Source: Kitasatospora sp. MAA19 (lineage in GTDB: Bacteria > Actinomycetota > Actinomycetes > Streptomycetales > Streptomycetaceae). From it: a stretch of 64,000 nucleotides of DNA. The notes under the pieces are model-generated. The model was given only the letters and a program-made list of their open reading frames with translations, had not been told where the DNA came from and made no database searches. Of the stretch, positions 39,960-48,871 are shown in pieces (positions within the stretch are counted from its first letter, which is position 1; each line of letters begins with the position of its first letter). The DNA lies in assembly GCF_029894125.1 (NCBI RefSeq), contig NZ_JARXYZ010000020.1:78759-142758 (forward strand), written 5' to 3'. Both the position numbers and the translations under genes were made by a program.

Positions 39960-40718
39960 TCACTCGGCGTCGAGCTGCGCACCGACCTCGTCGGAGATGT
40001 CGAAGTTGGCGAAGACGTTCTGCACGTCGTCGCTGTCCTCCAGCGCGTCGATCAGCTTGAGGATCTTGCGGGCGCCGTCGACGTCCAGCTCGACCTGCAT
40101 GCTCGGGAGGAAGTTGGCCTCGGCCGAGTCGTAGTCGACGCCGGAGTCCACCAGCGCGGTGCGCACGGCGACCATCTTGGAGGCCTCGGAGACGATCTCG
40201 AACGAGTCGCCGAGGTCGTTGATCTCCTCCGGCTCCTGGTCGAGGACGACCTCGAAGAGCTTGTCCTCGTCCACGCCGTCAGCCTTGGGGACGATCACGA
40301 CGCCCTTGCGGGTGAACAGGTACGACACCGAACCCGGGTCGGCCATCGAGCCGCCGTTGCGGGTCATCGCGACGCGCACGTCGGAGGCGGCGCGGTTGCG
40401 GTTGTCGGTGAGGCACTCGATCAGGACCGCGACGCCGTTCGGGCCGTAGCCCTCGTACATGATGGTCTGGTAGTCGGCGCCGCCGGCCTCCAGGCCGCCA
40501 CCGCGCTTGACGGCGCGGTTGATGTTGTCGATCGGGACCGAGCTCTTCTTCGCCTTCTGGATGGCGTCGTAGAGGGTCGGGTTGCCGGCCGGGTCGGGAC
40601 CGCCGGTGCGCGCCGCCACCTCGATGTTCTTGATCATCTTGGCGAAGAGCTTGCCGCGCTTGGCGTCGATCACGGCCTTCTTGTGCTTGGTGGTAGCCCA
40701 CTTAGAGTGGCCGGACAT
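39960..40718 (-). CDS. yebC: YebC/TACO1 family protein
   Basis: A 252-aa YebC/PmpR-family protein. It begins MSGHSKWATTKHKKAVIDAKRGK, and carries KAKKSSVPIDNINRAVKRGGG and YEGYGPNGVAVLIECLTDNRNR, all strong signatures. The family has been described both as transcription regulators and as translation factors that help ribosomes through proline stretches, and the sequence does not decide between these. Good Shine-Dalgarno (AAAGGAG) before the ATG. It lies between pdxT and ruvC as in other actinobacteria. Confidence 0.95.
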   Translation of the reverse strand: MSGHSKWATTKHKKAVIDAKRGKLFAKMIKNIEVAARTGGPDPAGNPTLYDAIQKAKKSSVPIDNINRAVKRGGGLEAGGADYQTIMYEGYGPNGVAVLIECLTDNRNRAASDVRVAMTRNGGSMADPGSVSYLFTRKGVVIVPKADGVDEDKLFEVVLDQEPEEINDLGDSFEIVSEASKMVAVRTALVDSGVDYDSAEANFLPSMQVELDVDGARKILKLIDALEDSDDVQNVFANFDISDEVGAQLDAE

Positions 40719-40807
40719 CGCCAGCTCCTTTACGTCGCCAAAGGGAAATGAAACAGATGAGATCTTACCGGTGTCGTCACCGGTGAGGCGCACACGGTCA
40801 ACACGGC

Positions 40808-41425
40808 CTACTTGCCCGCCAGGTGCTCCTCGACCATCGCGACGAAGTAGGCGTGCACGCGGTGGTCGCCGGTGAGCTCCGGGTGGAAGGAGGTGGCCAG
40901 CAGGTTGCCCTGGCGCACGGCCACGATCCGGCTCTCCGGACCGTCCGCGGCGGGCAGCTCCGCCAGCACCTCGACGCCCGCGCCGACCCCCTCGACCCAG
41001 GGGGCGCGGATGAAGACGCCGTGCACCGGCGCGTCGTCCAGGCCCTGGAAGGCGATCCCGGACTCGAAGGACTCGTTCTGGCGACCGAAGGCGTTGCGGC
41101 GCACCGTCATGTCGATGCCGCCGACGGTCTCCTGGTCGTCCCGGCCGCCCAGGATCTTGTCGGCCAGCATGATCATGCCCGCGCAGGTGCCGTACACCGG
41201 CATCCCGGCGGCGACCCGCTCGCGCAGCGGGTCCATCACGCCGAACAGCAGCGCCAGCTTGGACATGGTGGTGGACTCCCCACCGGGGATGACCAGCGCG
41301 TCGACCTCGGCCAGCTCCTCGGCACGGCGCACCGGACGGGCGAGCGCGTCGGCCTCGGCCAGCGCGACCAGGTGCTCGCGGACGTCACCCTGCAGGGCGA
41401 GAACGCCGATGACTGGAGTGCTCAC
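40808..41425 (-). CDS. pdxT: Pyridoxal 5'-phosphate synthase glutaminase subunit PdxT
   Basis: A 205-aa glutaminase that supplies ammonia to PdxS for vitamin B6 synthesis. IGVLALQGDV opens the protein, PGGESTTMSKL forms the oxyanion region, the nucleophile Cys is in YGTCAGMIML near residue 81, and the His/Glu pair is in FHPELTGDHRVH near 180. GTG follows GAGG. It lies ~100 bp downstream of pdxS with a hairpin between them. Confidence 0.95.
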   Translation of the reverse strand: MSTPVIGVLALQGDVREHLVALAEADALARPVRRAEELAEVDALVIPGGESTTMSKLALLFGVMDPLRERVAAGMPVYGTCAGMIMLADKILGGRDDQETVGGIDMTVRRNAFGRQNESFESGIAFQGLDDAPVHGVFIRAPWVEGVGAGVEVLAELPAADGPESRIVAVRQGNLLATSFHPELTGDHRVHAYFVAMVEEHLAGK

Positions 41426-41467
41426 GGTCTTCAACCTCTTCGATCGTTCTACGGAAGTACGTGGCGC

Positions 41468-41501
41468 GGCCCGCCGCGCGCCGAGGGCGCTGCGGCGGGC
41501 C
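41468..41501 (-). terminator. Hairpin between pdxS and pdxT
   Basis: GGCCCGCCGC pairs with GCGGCGGGCC around a 14-base middle that can pair further. It sits 20 bp after the pdxS stop. It may be an attenuating terminator that lowers pdxT relative to pdxS. Confidence 0.5.
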
Positions 41502-41521
41502 GGCACAGCGGTCGCGGGCGA

Positions 41522-42433
41522 TTACCAGCCGCGGTTGGCGTAGCGCTCGGTCTCCGGCAGGGTGTCGCAGTTGATGCCGACCATGGCCTCGCCGAGGTTG
41601 CGGGAGGCGTCCGCGATGATCTTCGGGTCGTCGAAGAAGGTGGTGGCCTTCACGATGGCGGCGGCGCGCTTGGCCGGGTCGCCCGACTTGAAGATGCCGG
41701 AGCCCACGAAGACGCCCTCGGCGCCGAGCTGGCGCATCAGCGCGGCGTCGGCCGGGGTGGCCACGCCACCGGCGGAGAACAGCACGACCGGCAGCTTGCC
41801 GAGCTCGGCGACCTCCTTGACCAGCTCGTACGGGGCGCGCAGCTCCTTGGCGGCGGCGTACAGCTCGTTGTTGTCGAAGCCGCGCAGCTTGGCGATCTCG
41901 TTCTTGATCTGGCGCAGGTGGCGGACGGCCTCGACGACGTTGCCGGTACCGGCCTCGCCCTTCGAGCGGATCATGGCCGCGCCCTCGGCGATGCGGCGCA
42001 GGGCCTCGCCCAGGTTGGTGGCGCCGCAGACGAAGGGGGTGGTGAAGGCCCACTTGTCGGAGTGGTTGACCTCGTCGGCCGGGGTCAGCACCTCGGACTC
42101 GTCGATGTAGTCGACACCGAGCGACTGGAGGACCTGGGCTTCGACGAAGTGGCCGATCCGCGACTTGGCCATCACCGGGATGGAGACCGCCTCGATGATC
42201 TCCTCGATCATGTTGGGGTCGGACATGCGGGCCACGCCGCCGTCCTTGCGGATGTCGGCCGGAACCCGCTCCAGAGCCATGACGGCCACCGCGCCGGCGT
42301 CCTCGGCGATCTTGGCCTGCTCGGCGTTGACCACGTCCATGATCACACCGCCCTTGAGCTGCTCGGCCATGCCGCGCTTCACCCGGGCGGTGCCGATCTG
42401 CGGCTGGTCTGCGGTGGTGGGGGTGGTGGACAC
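41522..42433 (-). CDS. pdxS: Pyridoxal 5'-phosphate synthase lyase subunit PdxS
   Basis: A 303-aa TIM-barrel PLP synthase that condenses ribose 5-phosphate, glyceraldehyde 3-phosphate and ammonia from PdxT. KGGVIMDVVN, the PVMAKSRIGH segment with the catalytic Lys near residue 89, and the phosphate-binding FSAGGVATPADAA are conserved. The GTG start gives the short Thr/Gln-rich N terminus typical of actinobacteria. First gene of pdxS-pdxT. Confidence 0.96.
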   Translation of the reverse strand: MSTTPTTADQPQIGTARVKRGMAEQLKGGVIMDVVNAEQAKIAEDAGAVAVMALERVPADIRKDGGVARMSDPNMIEEIIEAVSIPVMAKSRIGHFVEAQVLQSLGVDYIDESEVLTPADEVNHSDKWAFTTPFVCGATNLGEALRRIAEGAAMIRSKGEAGTGNVVEAVRHLRQIKNEIAKLRGFDNNELYAAAKELRAPYELVKEVAELGKLPVVLFSAGGVATPADAALMRQLGAEGVFVGSGIFKSGDPAKRAAAIVKATTFFDDPKIIADASRNLGEAMVGINCDTLPETERYANRGW

Positions 42434-42561
42434 GTGAGACCTCACTCGAAGATGAACCAGTGCTATCGCCCTATGGTAGGCGGAACGGGTGACCCGACCA
42501 TGCGCCACCAAGTCCAGCCCGGACGACGGGATGCGACAAACGGGCCGTATCCGAGCACAGC

Positions 42562-43107
42562 CTAGGCGGGCGCCCCCTCGGGCGTGAGAGCGGGCGGCGC
42601 GGCATCGTCCATCTCGAACGCCAGCGGGAACGGCGCCTTCCCGGCAAGCCGGAAGTACCGCACCAGACGGTGCTCGCGCACCGCCCGGGCCGCCCGCACC
42701 GCGTCGTTGTGGAACCGGCGGGCCATCGGCACCCGGCGCACCGCCGCCGTCAGGTCCCGCACCGCGTCCTCGCCGCCCGGCTCGGCCACCAGCGCCGCCA
42801 CCTGCTCCGGCTCGGCGAGCACCGCCCGCAGCGCCAGGCTCAGCTGGCTCTCCGCCACCTCACGCTGCTCGTCCTCCGCCTGCCGGGCCGCGTGCGCCGC
42901 GTCCAGCAGCAGCAGCGAGGCCGCCGGGTCCAGCAGCGAGGAGGTGGCCAGCTCCATCGCCACCGAGGCGCGACGGACCAGCTGCGCGTCCAGCGCCGCC
43001 CGTGCGGCGTCGATCCTGGCGTGCAGCCGGTCCAACCGACCGGCCGTCCAACTCAGGTACATGCCGAAGAGCACCACGGCCACGCCGGCCCAGATCCAGG
43101 TAGTCAC
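42562..43107 (-). CDS. LemA-like single-span membrane protein
   Basis: A ~181-aa protein with an N-terminal membrane helix (WIWAGVAVVLFGMYLSW) and a helical bundle. LDRLHARIDAARAALDAQLVRRA and the late ARRFHNDAVRAARAVRE segment resemble the paired signatures of LemA proteins, which carry an FYNDxV motif. The end LAGKAPFPLAFEMDD also recalls the LemA C terminus. Function is unknown. There is no clear Shine-Dalgarno: GTG is used, though a TTG three codons upstream is possible. Confidence 0.7.
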   Translation of the reverse strand: MTTWIWAGVAVVLFGMYLSWTAGRLDRLHARIDAARAALDAQLVRRASVAMELATSSLLDPAASLLLLDAAHAARQAEDEQREVAESQLSLALRAVLAEPEQVAALVAEPGGEDAVRDLTAAVRRVPMARRFHNDAVRAARAVREHRLVRYFRLAGKAPFPLAFEMDDAAPPALTPEGAPA

Positions 43108-43136
43108 GGGGCGCAACGCTACCGGGTGTCACCGGT

Positions 43137-43502
43137 TCACCCCTGCGCGCTCGTGCTGCGGTAAGCGTCACGGTCGATGTCGGCGACGTAGACCGCGGTG
43201 TGCAGCCGGGTGCCCGGCGCCGGCGCGACGTGCTCGGCCAGCAGCGCCAGCACGCCCTCGCTGAGCGCCGCCTTGGCCTCCGGTGTACGGCCGGGGAAGA
43301 TCTGGAACTCGACGTACAGCTGCGCGTCGACCCCCTCGCCCTCCCCCACCACGACGTCGTCGTTCTGCCGGAACAGCGTCTTGCACGCCTCCGGCTTCGC
43401 GTCGATCGTCCGCACCGCGATCCGGTTGATCGCCACGCCCAGCGCCCGGCGGTCGAAGGAGCCGGCCAGGCTCGGCGAGTAGTCGACGGATATCTGCGGC
43501 AT
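43137..43502 (-). CDS. Tautomerase-superfamily protein (5-carboxymethyl-2-hydroxymuconate isomerase-like)
   Basis: A 121-aa protein resembling the CHMI branch of the tautomerase superfamily. With ATG at the chosen site the mature protein begins with Pro (PQISVDYSPSL), the catalytic base of this family, which supports this start over the ATG four codons upstream. GGGGG lies just before. RTIDAKPEACKTLFRQNDD and YVEFQIFPGRTPEAK match the fold. No aromatic-degradation genes are nearby, so the substrate is unknown. Confidence 0.75.
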   Translation of the reverse strand: MPQISVDYSPSLAGSFDRRALGVAINRIAVRTIDAKPEACKTLFRQNDDVVVGEGEGVDAQLYVEFQIFPGRTPEAKAALSEGVLALLAEHVAPAPGTRLHTAVYVADIDRDAYRSTSAQG

Positions 43503-43583
43503 CGGTGCCCCCATGCGTCACGCCCGTTACGGTCGACCGACCCTAACCCCGCCGACGCCCCGGAAAGTCCCGGCCGACCGGTT

Positions 43584-44768
43584 TCAGTCCCGGGCCAGCC
43601 CGAACCGGCCGCGCCGACCGCTGCGCACGTCCTCCTCGACCACCGCCGCGGCCCCCGACGCCACCGTCTCGTACACCGACAGGATGTCCGCGCCGACCGT
43701 CGACCAGTCGAACCGCCGCACGTGCCGGGAGGCCGCCTTCCGCAGTTCCTCCAGCCGCGCCGGGTCACCCAGCAGCCGCAGCGCCGTCCGGGCCAGCGCG
43801 TCCGCGTCCTCCACCGGGAACAGCTCGCCCGCTTCCCCGCCGTCCAGCACCTGCTTGAACGCGTCGAGGTCGCTGGCCAACACCGGGGCGCCCGCCGACA
43901 TCGCCTCGACCAGGATGATCCCGAAGCTCTCGCCGCCGGTGTTCGGCGCCACGTACAGGTCCACGCTGCGCAGCAGCCGGGCCTTGTCCCGGTCGCTGAC
44001 CATGCCGAGGAACTCCACCTGCCGGCGGACCTCCGGCGCCAGGCCCGCGACGGCCTCCTCCTCGTCGCCCTTGCCCGCCACCAGCAGCCGCACGCCCGGC
44101 CGCTCCGCCAGGATCGTCGGCAGCGCCGCCAGCAGCGTCGGCAGGCCCTTGCGCGGCTCGTTGATCCGGCCGACGAAGCCGATCGTGCCCGGCTCGCCGT
44201 CCCTCGCGCCGCCGCTCCAGCGCTGGTCCGGCTCGGCCTCCGCGAAGAAGCCGACGTCCACGCCGTTCGGGATCACCACCGCGTCCCCGCCCAGGTGCTC
44301 CACCAGTGTCCGCCGGGCGTACTCCGACACCGCGATCCGGGCCCGCATCTTCTCCAGACCCGGCTGCAGGATCGGCGAGGCCGCGATCATCGCCCGCGAG
44401 CGCGGGTTGGAGGTGTGGAACGTCCCCACCATCGGCCCGGACGCCGACCAGGCGGCCAGCATCGACACGCTCGGCGCGGCCGGCTCGTGCACGTGCAGGA
44501 TGTCGAACCGCCCCTCGTGCAGCCACCGCCGCGTCCGCGCCGCCGACAGGACGCCGAAGCTCAGCCGCGCCACCGACCCGTTGTACGGCACCGCCACCGC
44601 CCGCCCGGCCGAGACCACGTACGGCGGCAGCGCCTCCTCGTCCTCGGCCGGCGACAGCACCGACACCTCGTGGCCCAGGCTGATCAGGTGCTCGGCCAGG
44701 TCCCGGATGTGGAACTGCACCCCGCCGGGGACGTCCCAGTCGTACGGGCAGACGATGCCGATCTTCAC
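43584..44768 (-). CDS. pimA: Phosphatidyl-myo-inositol mannosyltransferase PimA
   Basis: A 394-aa GT4-family GT-B glycosyltransferase that adds the first mannose to phosphatidylinositol at the cytoplasmic face. The N-terminal IGIVCPYDWDVPGGVQFHI and the C-terminal ESFGIILVEAMSAGAPVLAS (nucleotide-sugar EX7E-type motif) are diagnostic. GTG follows GAGGAA. It is clustered with the PIM acyltransferase and PI-phosphate synthase genes in biosynthetic order. Confidence 0.93.
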   Translation of the reverse strand: MKIGIVCPYDWDVPGGVQFHIRDLAEHLISLGHEVSVLSPAEDEEALPPYVVSAGRAVAVPYNGSVARLSFGVLSAARTRRWLHEGRFDILHVHEPAAPSVSMLAAWSASGPMVGTFHTSNPRSRAMIAASPILQPGLEKMRARIAVSEYARRTLVEHLGGDAVVIPNGVDVGFFAEAEPDQRWSGGARDGEPGTIGFVGRINEPRKGLPTLLAALPTILAERPGVRLLVAGKGDEEEAVAGLAPEVRRQVEFLGMVSDRDKARLLRSVDLYVAPNTGGESFGIILVEAMSAGAPVLASDLDAFKQVLDGGEAGELFPVEDADALARTALRLLGDPARLEELRKAASRHVRRFDWSTVGADILSVYETVASGAAAVVEEDVRSGRRGRFGLARD

Positions 44769-44876
44769 GGGTTCCTCATGCTCCTTCGGAATGCTCCTGC
44801 GCAGACACCGGCAGACACCGGCGGGGCGGCCAGGGCTCGGCGCCCGGACTTCAGCTCCCGGCCCCGAGGCCCGGGC

Positions 44877-45863
44877 TCAGGACCCGGAGGCCTCCGCCGC
44901 CGGCTCGCCGGCCGGCTCCGGCACGGCCGCCCGGGCCGCCTCGGGACGCGGTCCGGCCGCCTCCCCCACCGTCTCACGGACCGGGAGGTCGGCCAGCCAG
45001 AACCGCTGCAGCATGTGCCAGTCCTCGGGGTGCTCGCGGATCCCCTGCTCCCACACCTGCGCCAGCGCCTGCGTCATCGCCTGCGTCCGCTCCTTGCGGT
45101 CGCCCTCCTGCGGCACCGGCACCTCGGGGTGGATCCACGCCCTCAGCACCGGGCCGTCGTACCAGAGCGTCACCGGCAGCAGCGCCGCCCCGGTCCGCTG
45201 GCACAGCGCCGCCGGACCGGCCGGCATCCGGGTCGCCTCCCCGAAGAACGACACCTCGACGCCCGCCTCCGAGAGGTCCCGGTCCCCCACCAGGCAGACC
45301 AGCCGACCCTCGCGCAGCCGTCGCGCCAGGGTGCCGATCACGTTCACCCCACCACCGGTCAGCGCCAGGACCTCCATGCCCTGGCCCTCCCGGAACTCCA
45401 CGAACCGGTCGAACAGCCGCTCCGGCTTCAACCGCTCCGCGACCGTGGTGAACGGGAAACCCTGCTGCGCCACCCAGGTGCCCGCCAGGTCCCAGTTGCC
45501 CATGTGCGGCAGCGCGATGATCGCACCCCGCCCGGCCTCGATCGGCGCCCGCAGGTTCTCCAGGCCCTCCGCCTGGACGTCCCGGGCCACCCGGTCCGGG
45601 CTCCAGACCGGCAGCCGGAACGACTCCATCCAGTACCGCAGGTACGAGCGCATCCCGGCCCGGGACAGCGCCCGCATCCCCGCCTCGTCCAGTCCGGGAC
45701 GGACCCGCCGCAGGTTCGCCTCCAGCTGGAGCACCCGCTTGCCGCGCCGCCGCCAGGCGTAGTCCGCCAGCCCGTCGAACAGGCTCCGCGCCACCCGCTC
45801 CGGCAGGTGCTTCAGCACCGCCCAGCCCAGCGCGTACGCCCAGTACACCAGTCGGTCCGTCAC
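44877..45863 (-). CDS. patA: Phosphatidylinositol mannoside acyltransferase
   Basis: A 328-aa membrane-associated acyltransferase of the HtrB/LpxL type, which in PIM synthesis acylates the mannose added by PimA. The catalytic HMGNWDLAG (H-x4-D) is near residue 122, and FFGEATRMPAGPAAL is the second acyltransferase block. The Ala/Glu/Pro-rich C-terminal tail is low complexity. GTG start 16 bp after the pgsA stop. Confidence 0.9.
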   Translation of the reverse strand: MTDRLVYWAYALGWAVLKHLPERVARSLFDGLADYAWRRRGKRVLQLEANLRRVRPGLDEAGMRALSRAGMRSYLRYWMESFRLPVWSPDRVARDVQAEGLENLRAPIEAGRGAIIALPHMGNWDLAGTWVAQQGFPFTTVAERLKPERLFDRFVEFREGQGMEVLALTGGGVNVIGTLARRLREGRLVCLVGDRDLSEAGVEVSFFGEATRMPAGPAALCQRTGAALLPVTLWYDGPVLRAWIHPEVPVPQEGDRKERTQAMTQALAQVWEQGIREHPEDWHMLQRFWLADLPVRETVGEAAGPRPEAARAAVPEPAGEPAAEASGS

Positions 45864-45879
45864 CGCAGGACGCCCCCCA

Positions 45880-46527
45880 TCAGCTCCCGGCCGCCGCTCG
45901 GTCGGCCTCGAACGCCTCCCGGCGCACGGTCAGCATCCGCTGGAACACCGTCACCAGGCTGCCCGCGGCCACCAGCCACAGCGCCACCGGCAGCAGCCAC
46001 TCCACGTACGGCACCCCGAACTTGTGCAGACCCGCGACCCCGGCCGCCACCAGGCTGGCCACCAGCCGCTCGGCCCGCTCCACCAGCCCCGACACGTCGC
46101 ACGGCAGCCCCTGGCTCTCCGCCCGCGCCTTGGTGTAGGACACCACCAGACCGCTCGCCAGGCAGAAGATCGCCACCGCGCACAGCAGGTTGTCGTCCCC
46201 CTTGCCCGCGTACCACATCGCCAGTCCACCGAAGATCGCCGCATCCGCGACCCGGTCCAGCGTGGAGTCCAGGAACGCCCCCCACCTGGTGCTCCGGCCC
46301 AGCTGGCGGGCCATGTTCCCGTCCACCAGGTCCGAGAAGATGAACAGCGTGATCGTGATGGTGCCCCAGAAGAACTCCCCACGCGGGAAGAACACCAGCG
46401 CACCGGCCACCGAACCGGCGGTACCGATCAGCGTCACGGCGTCCGGGCTCACGCCCAGCCGGATCAGGAACGCGGCGAACGGGGTCAGAACACGTGTGAA
46501 GAAGGCACGCGCGTATTTGTTGAGCAT
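45880..46527 (-). CDS. pgsA: CDP-alcohol phosphatidyltransferase (phosphatidylinositol phosphate synthase)
   Basis: A 215-aa multi-span membrane enzyme. The CDP-alcohol phosphotransferase motif D-G-x2-A-R-x8-G-x3-D-x3-D is complete in DLVDGNMARQLGRSTRWGAF followed by LDSTLD (about residues 64-92). Its place directly before patA and pimA points to phosphatidylinositol-phosphate synthesis. Several predicted helices surround it. ATG follows AAGG. It leads the pgsA-patA-pimA operon, divergent from the EF-G paralog. Confidence 0.92.
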   Translation of the reverse strand: MLNKYARAFFTRVLTPFAAFLIRLGVSPDAVTLIGTAGSVAGALVFFPRGEFFWGTITITLFIFSDLVDGNMARQLGRSTRWGAFLDSTLDRVADAAIFGGLAMWYAGKGDDNLLCAVAIFCLASGLVVSYTKARAESQGLPCDVSGLVERAERLVASLVAAGVAGLHKFGVPYVEWLLPVALWLVAAGSLVTVFQRMLTVRREAFEADRAAAGS

Positions 46528-46783
46528 GGCCTTCCCGACCGCTCCGAATCTCCTGGTACCCGCCTGGCGCAACTCGCGCGGCAGACGGCCGGACGGATCA
46601 GCCCGCCCGGCGCACCCATCGTAGCCAGGCCGGGGACACGCTCCGTCGCACGCACCGCCCGACGACACACCAGCCGCACCCGCACACACGGACGGTCACC
46701 GGGTGGCCGCACGACACGCGCCGTCCCGAGACCCGCACCTACACTTTCGAAAGACAGCCCCGGCGCGAGGGGAGGAGACCCCG

Positions 46784-48832
46784 ATGCCCGACCGCAGCAC
46801 GGCACGAGCCGCCCAGGCACCCGCCGTCACCGGCCCCCGGGACCTGCGCAACGTCGTCCTCATCGGCTCCAGCGGTGTGGGCAAGACCACCCTCGCCGAA
46901 TCCCTCGCCCTCGCCGCCGGCGCCACCGGCCGGGCCGGGCGCGTCACCGACGGCACCACCGTCTCCGACCACGAGGACATCGAGCACCAGCAACAGCGCT
47001 CCGTCCAGCTCTCGCTGCTCCCACTCGAATGGAAGGGCGTCAAGATCAACCTGATCGACCCGCCCGGCCACCCCGACTTCACCGCGGACCTGCGCGCCGC
47101 CCTGCACGCCGCCGACGCCGCCGTCTTCGTCGTCTCCGCCACCGACCCGGTCACCGCCCACACCCGCGCACTGTGGCGCGAATGCGCCGCCGAAGGCATC
47201 CCGCGCGCCGTCGCCGTCGCCAAGCTCGACCTCGCCCGCACCGGCTTCGACGACATCCTCAGCGCCTGCCACGACGCCTTCGACCTGGGCCCCGACACCC
47301 TCCGCCCGCTCTTCCTGCCCGTCCTGCACGACGGCCACCCCGACGGCAGCATCGACCTGCTCACCGGCGACACCTACGGCCAGGCCACCCCGCCGCCCGA
47401 CACCGGCCCCGCCCACGACAGCCTCGTCGAAGCGATCTCCGGCCAGGACGACACCCTCATGGAGCGCTACCTCGACGGCGACACCCTCGACACCGACGCC
47501 CTCGAAGCCGGCCTGCGCCGCGAAGTCCTCAGCTGCACCCTCCACCCCGCCGTCCCCACCAGCGAGAACGGCCTCGGCGCCGCGGAACTCCTCGACCTCG
47601 TCGTCCACACCTTCCCCGACCCCACCGAACGCACCCGCCCCGCCCCCGACTGCGACCCCGACGCCCCGCTCGCCGCCCAGGTCGTCCGCGTCACGGGCGA
47701 CACCTACGTCGGCCGGATCAGCCTGCTGCGCGTGTACGCCGGCACCCTGCGACCCGACACCCGGATCCACCTGTCCGGCCCCGCCCACACCGCCGACCAG
47801 AACGGCGACGAACGCGTCACCGCCCTCACCAGCCCGTTCGGCAAGCTCCAGCGGCCCGTCCCGCACGCCGTCGCCGGCGACCTCGTCTGCGTCGCCAAGC
47901 TCACCACCGCCCGCGCCGGCGACACCGTCCACGACCCCGGCCACCCCGTGGTCCTCGACGGCTGGCGCCTGCCCGAGCCCCTGCTCCCGATCGCCGTCGA
48001 GGCCCACGGCAAGGCCGACGACGACCGGCTCTCCCAGGCCCTCGCACGCCTCACCGCCGAGGACCCGGCACTGCGCCTCGAACAGAACCCCGACACCCAC
48101 CAGCTCGTCCTCTGGTGCACCGGCGAGGCCCACGCCGAGGTCGTCCTCGACCGCCTGCGCACCCGGCACGGCGTCCGCGTCGACACCGTCGAACCCAAAG
48201 TCGCCCTCCGCGAGACCTTCGGCACCGCCGCCGCCGGCCACGGCCGGCTCGTCAAGCAGTCCGGCGGCCACGGCCAGTACGCCATCTGCGACCTGGAGGT
48301 CGAACCCCTCCCGGCCGGCTCGGGCTTCGAGTTCCAGGAACACGTCGTCGGCGGCGCCGTCCCCAAGCACTTCATCCCCTCCGTCGAGAAGGGCCTGCGC
48401 GCCCAACTCGCCAAGGGCGTCGTCACCGGCCACCCGCTCGTCGACGTCCGGGTCACCCTCACCGACGGCAAGGCCCACTCCGTGGACTCCTCCGACGCGG
48501 CCTTCCAGACCGCCGCCGCCCTGGCCCTGCGCGACGCCGCCGAACACGCGGTCATCCGCCTGCTCGAACCCGTCGCCGCCGTCACCGTCCTGCTGCCCGA
48601 CGACTACCTCGGCGCCGTCCTCGGCGACCTCTCCGCGCGCCGCGGCCGCGTCCTCGGCACCGAGACCGGCGGCCCGGGCCTGACCCTGCTGCGCGCCGAG
48701 GTCCCCGAGCTCGAACTCGTCCGCTACCCGATCGACCTGCGCTCTCTCACCCACGGCACCGCCGAGTTCTCCCGCGCCTACCTGCGTCACGAACCCATGC
48801 CCGCCGCCCTCGCCGACCGCTACGACGACTGA
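46784..48832 (+). CDS. Elongation factor G-like protein with altered GTPase motifs (FusA2 type)
   Basis: A 682-aa EF-G paralog with all five domains. The GTPase motifs diverge: G1 is GSSGVGKTT, the switch region reads HQQQRSVQLSL in place of the usual RGITI, G3 is DPPGHPDF, and G4 is AKLD where EF-G has NKxD. Domain IV (GGHGQYAICDLEVEPL) and domain V (GGPGLTLLRAEVP) are present. This matches the actinobacterial FusA2-type paralogs whose function is unsettled. ATG follows GGGGAGGAG. Divergent from pgsA. Confidence 0.88.
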   Translation: MPDRSTARAAQAPAVTGPRDLRNVVLIGSSGVGKTTLAESLALAAGATGRAGRVTDGTTVSDHEDIEHQQQRSVQLSLLPLEWKGVKINLIDPPGHPDFTADLRAALHAADAAVFVVSATDPVTAHTRALWRECAAEGIPRAVAVAKLDLARTGFDDILSACHDAFDLGPDTLRPLFLPVLHDGHPDGSIDLLTGDTYGQATPPPDTGPAHDSLVEAISGQDDTLMERYLDGDTLDTDALEAGLRREVLSCTLHPAVPTSENGLGAAELLDLVVHTFPDPTERTRPAPDCDPDAPLAAQVVRVTGDTYVGRISLLRVYAGTLRPDTRIHLSGPAHTADQNGDERVTALTSPFGKLQRPVPHAVAGDLVCVAKLTTARAGDTVHDPGHPVVLDGWRLPEPLLPIAVEAHGKADDDRLSQALARLTAEDPALRLEQNPDTHQLVLWCTGEAHAEVVLDRLRTRHGVRVDTVEPKVALRETFGTAAAGHGRLVKQSGGHGQYAICDLEVEPLPAGSGFEFQEHVVGGAVPKHFIPSVEKGLRAQLAKGVVTGHPLVDVRVTLTDGKAHSVDSSDAAFQTAAALALRDAAEHAVIRLLEPVAAVTVLLPDDYLGAVLGDLSARRGRVLGTETGGPGLTLLRAEVPELELVRYPIDLRSLTHGTAEFSRAYLRHEPMPAALADRYDD

Positions 48833-48871
48833 GCGCCCAGGGCCTGCCCGGCCGATCCTGCCGGACCGGCC

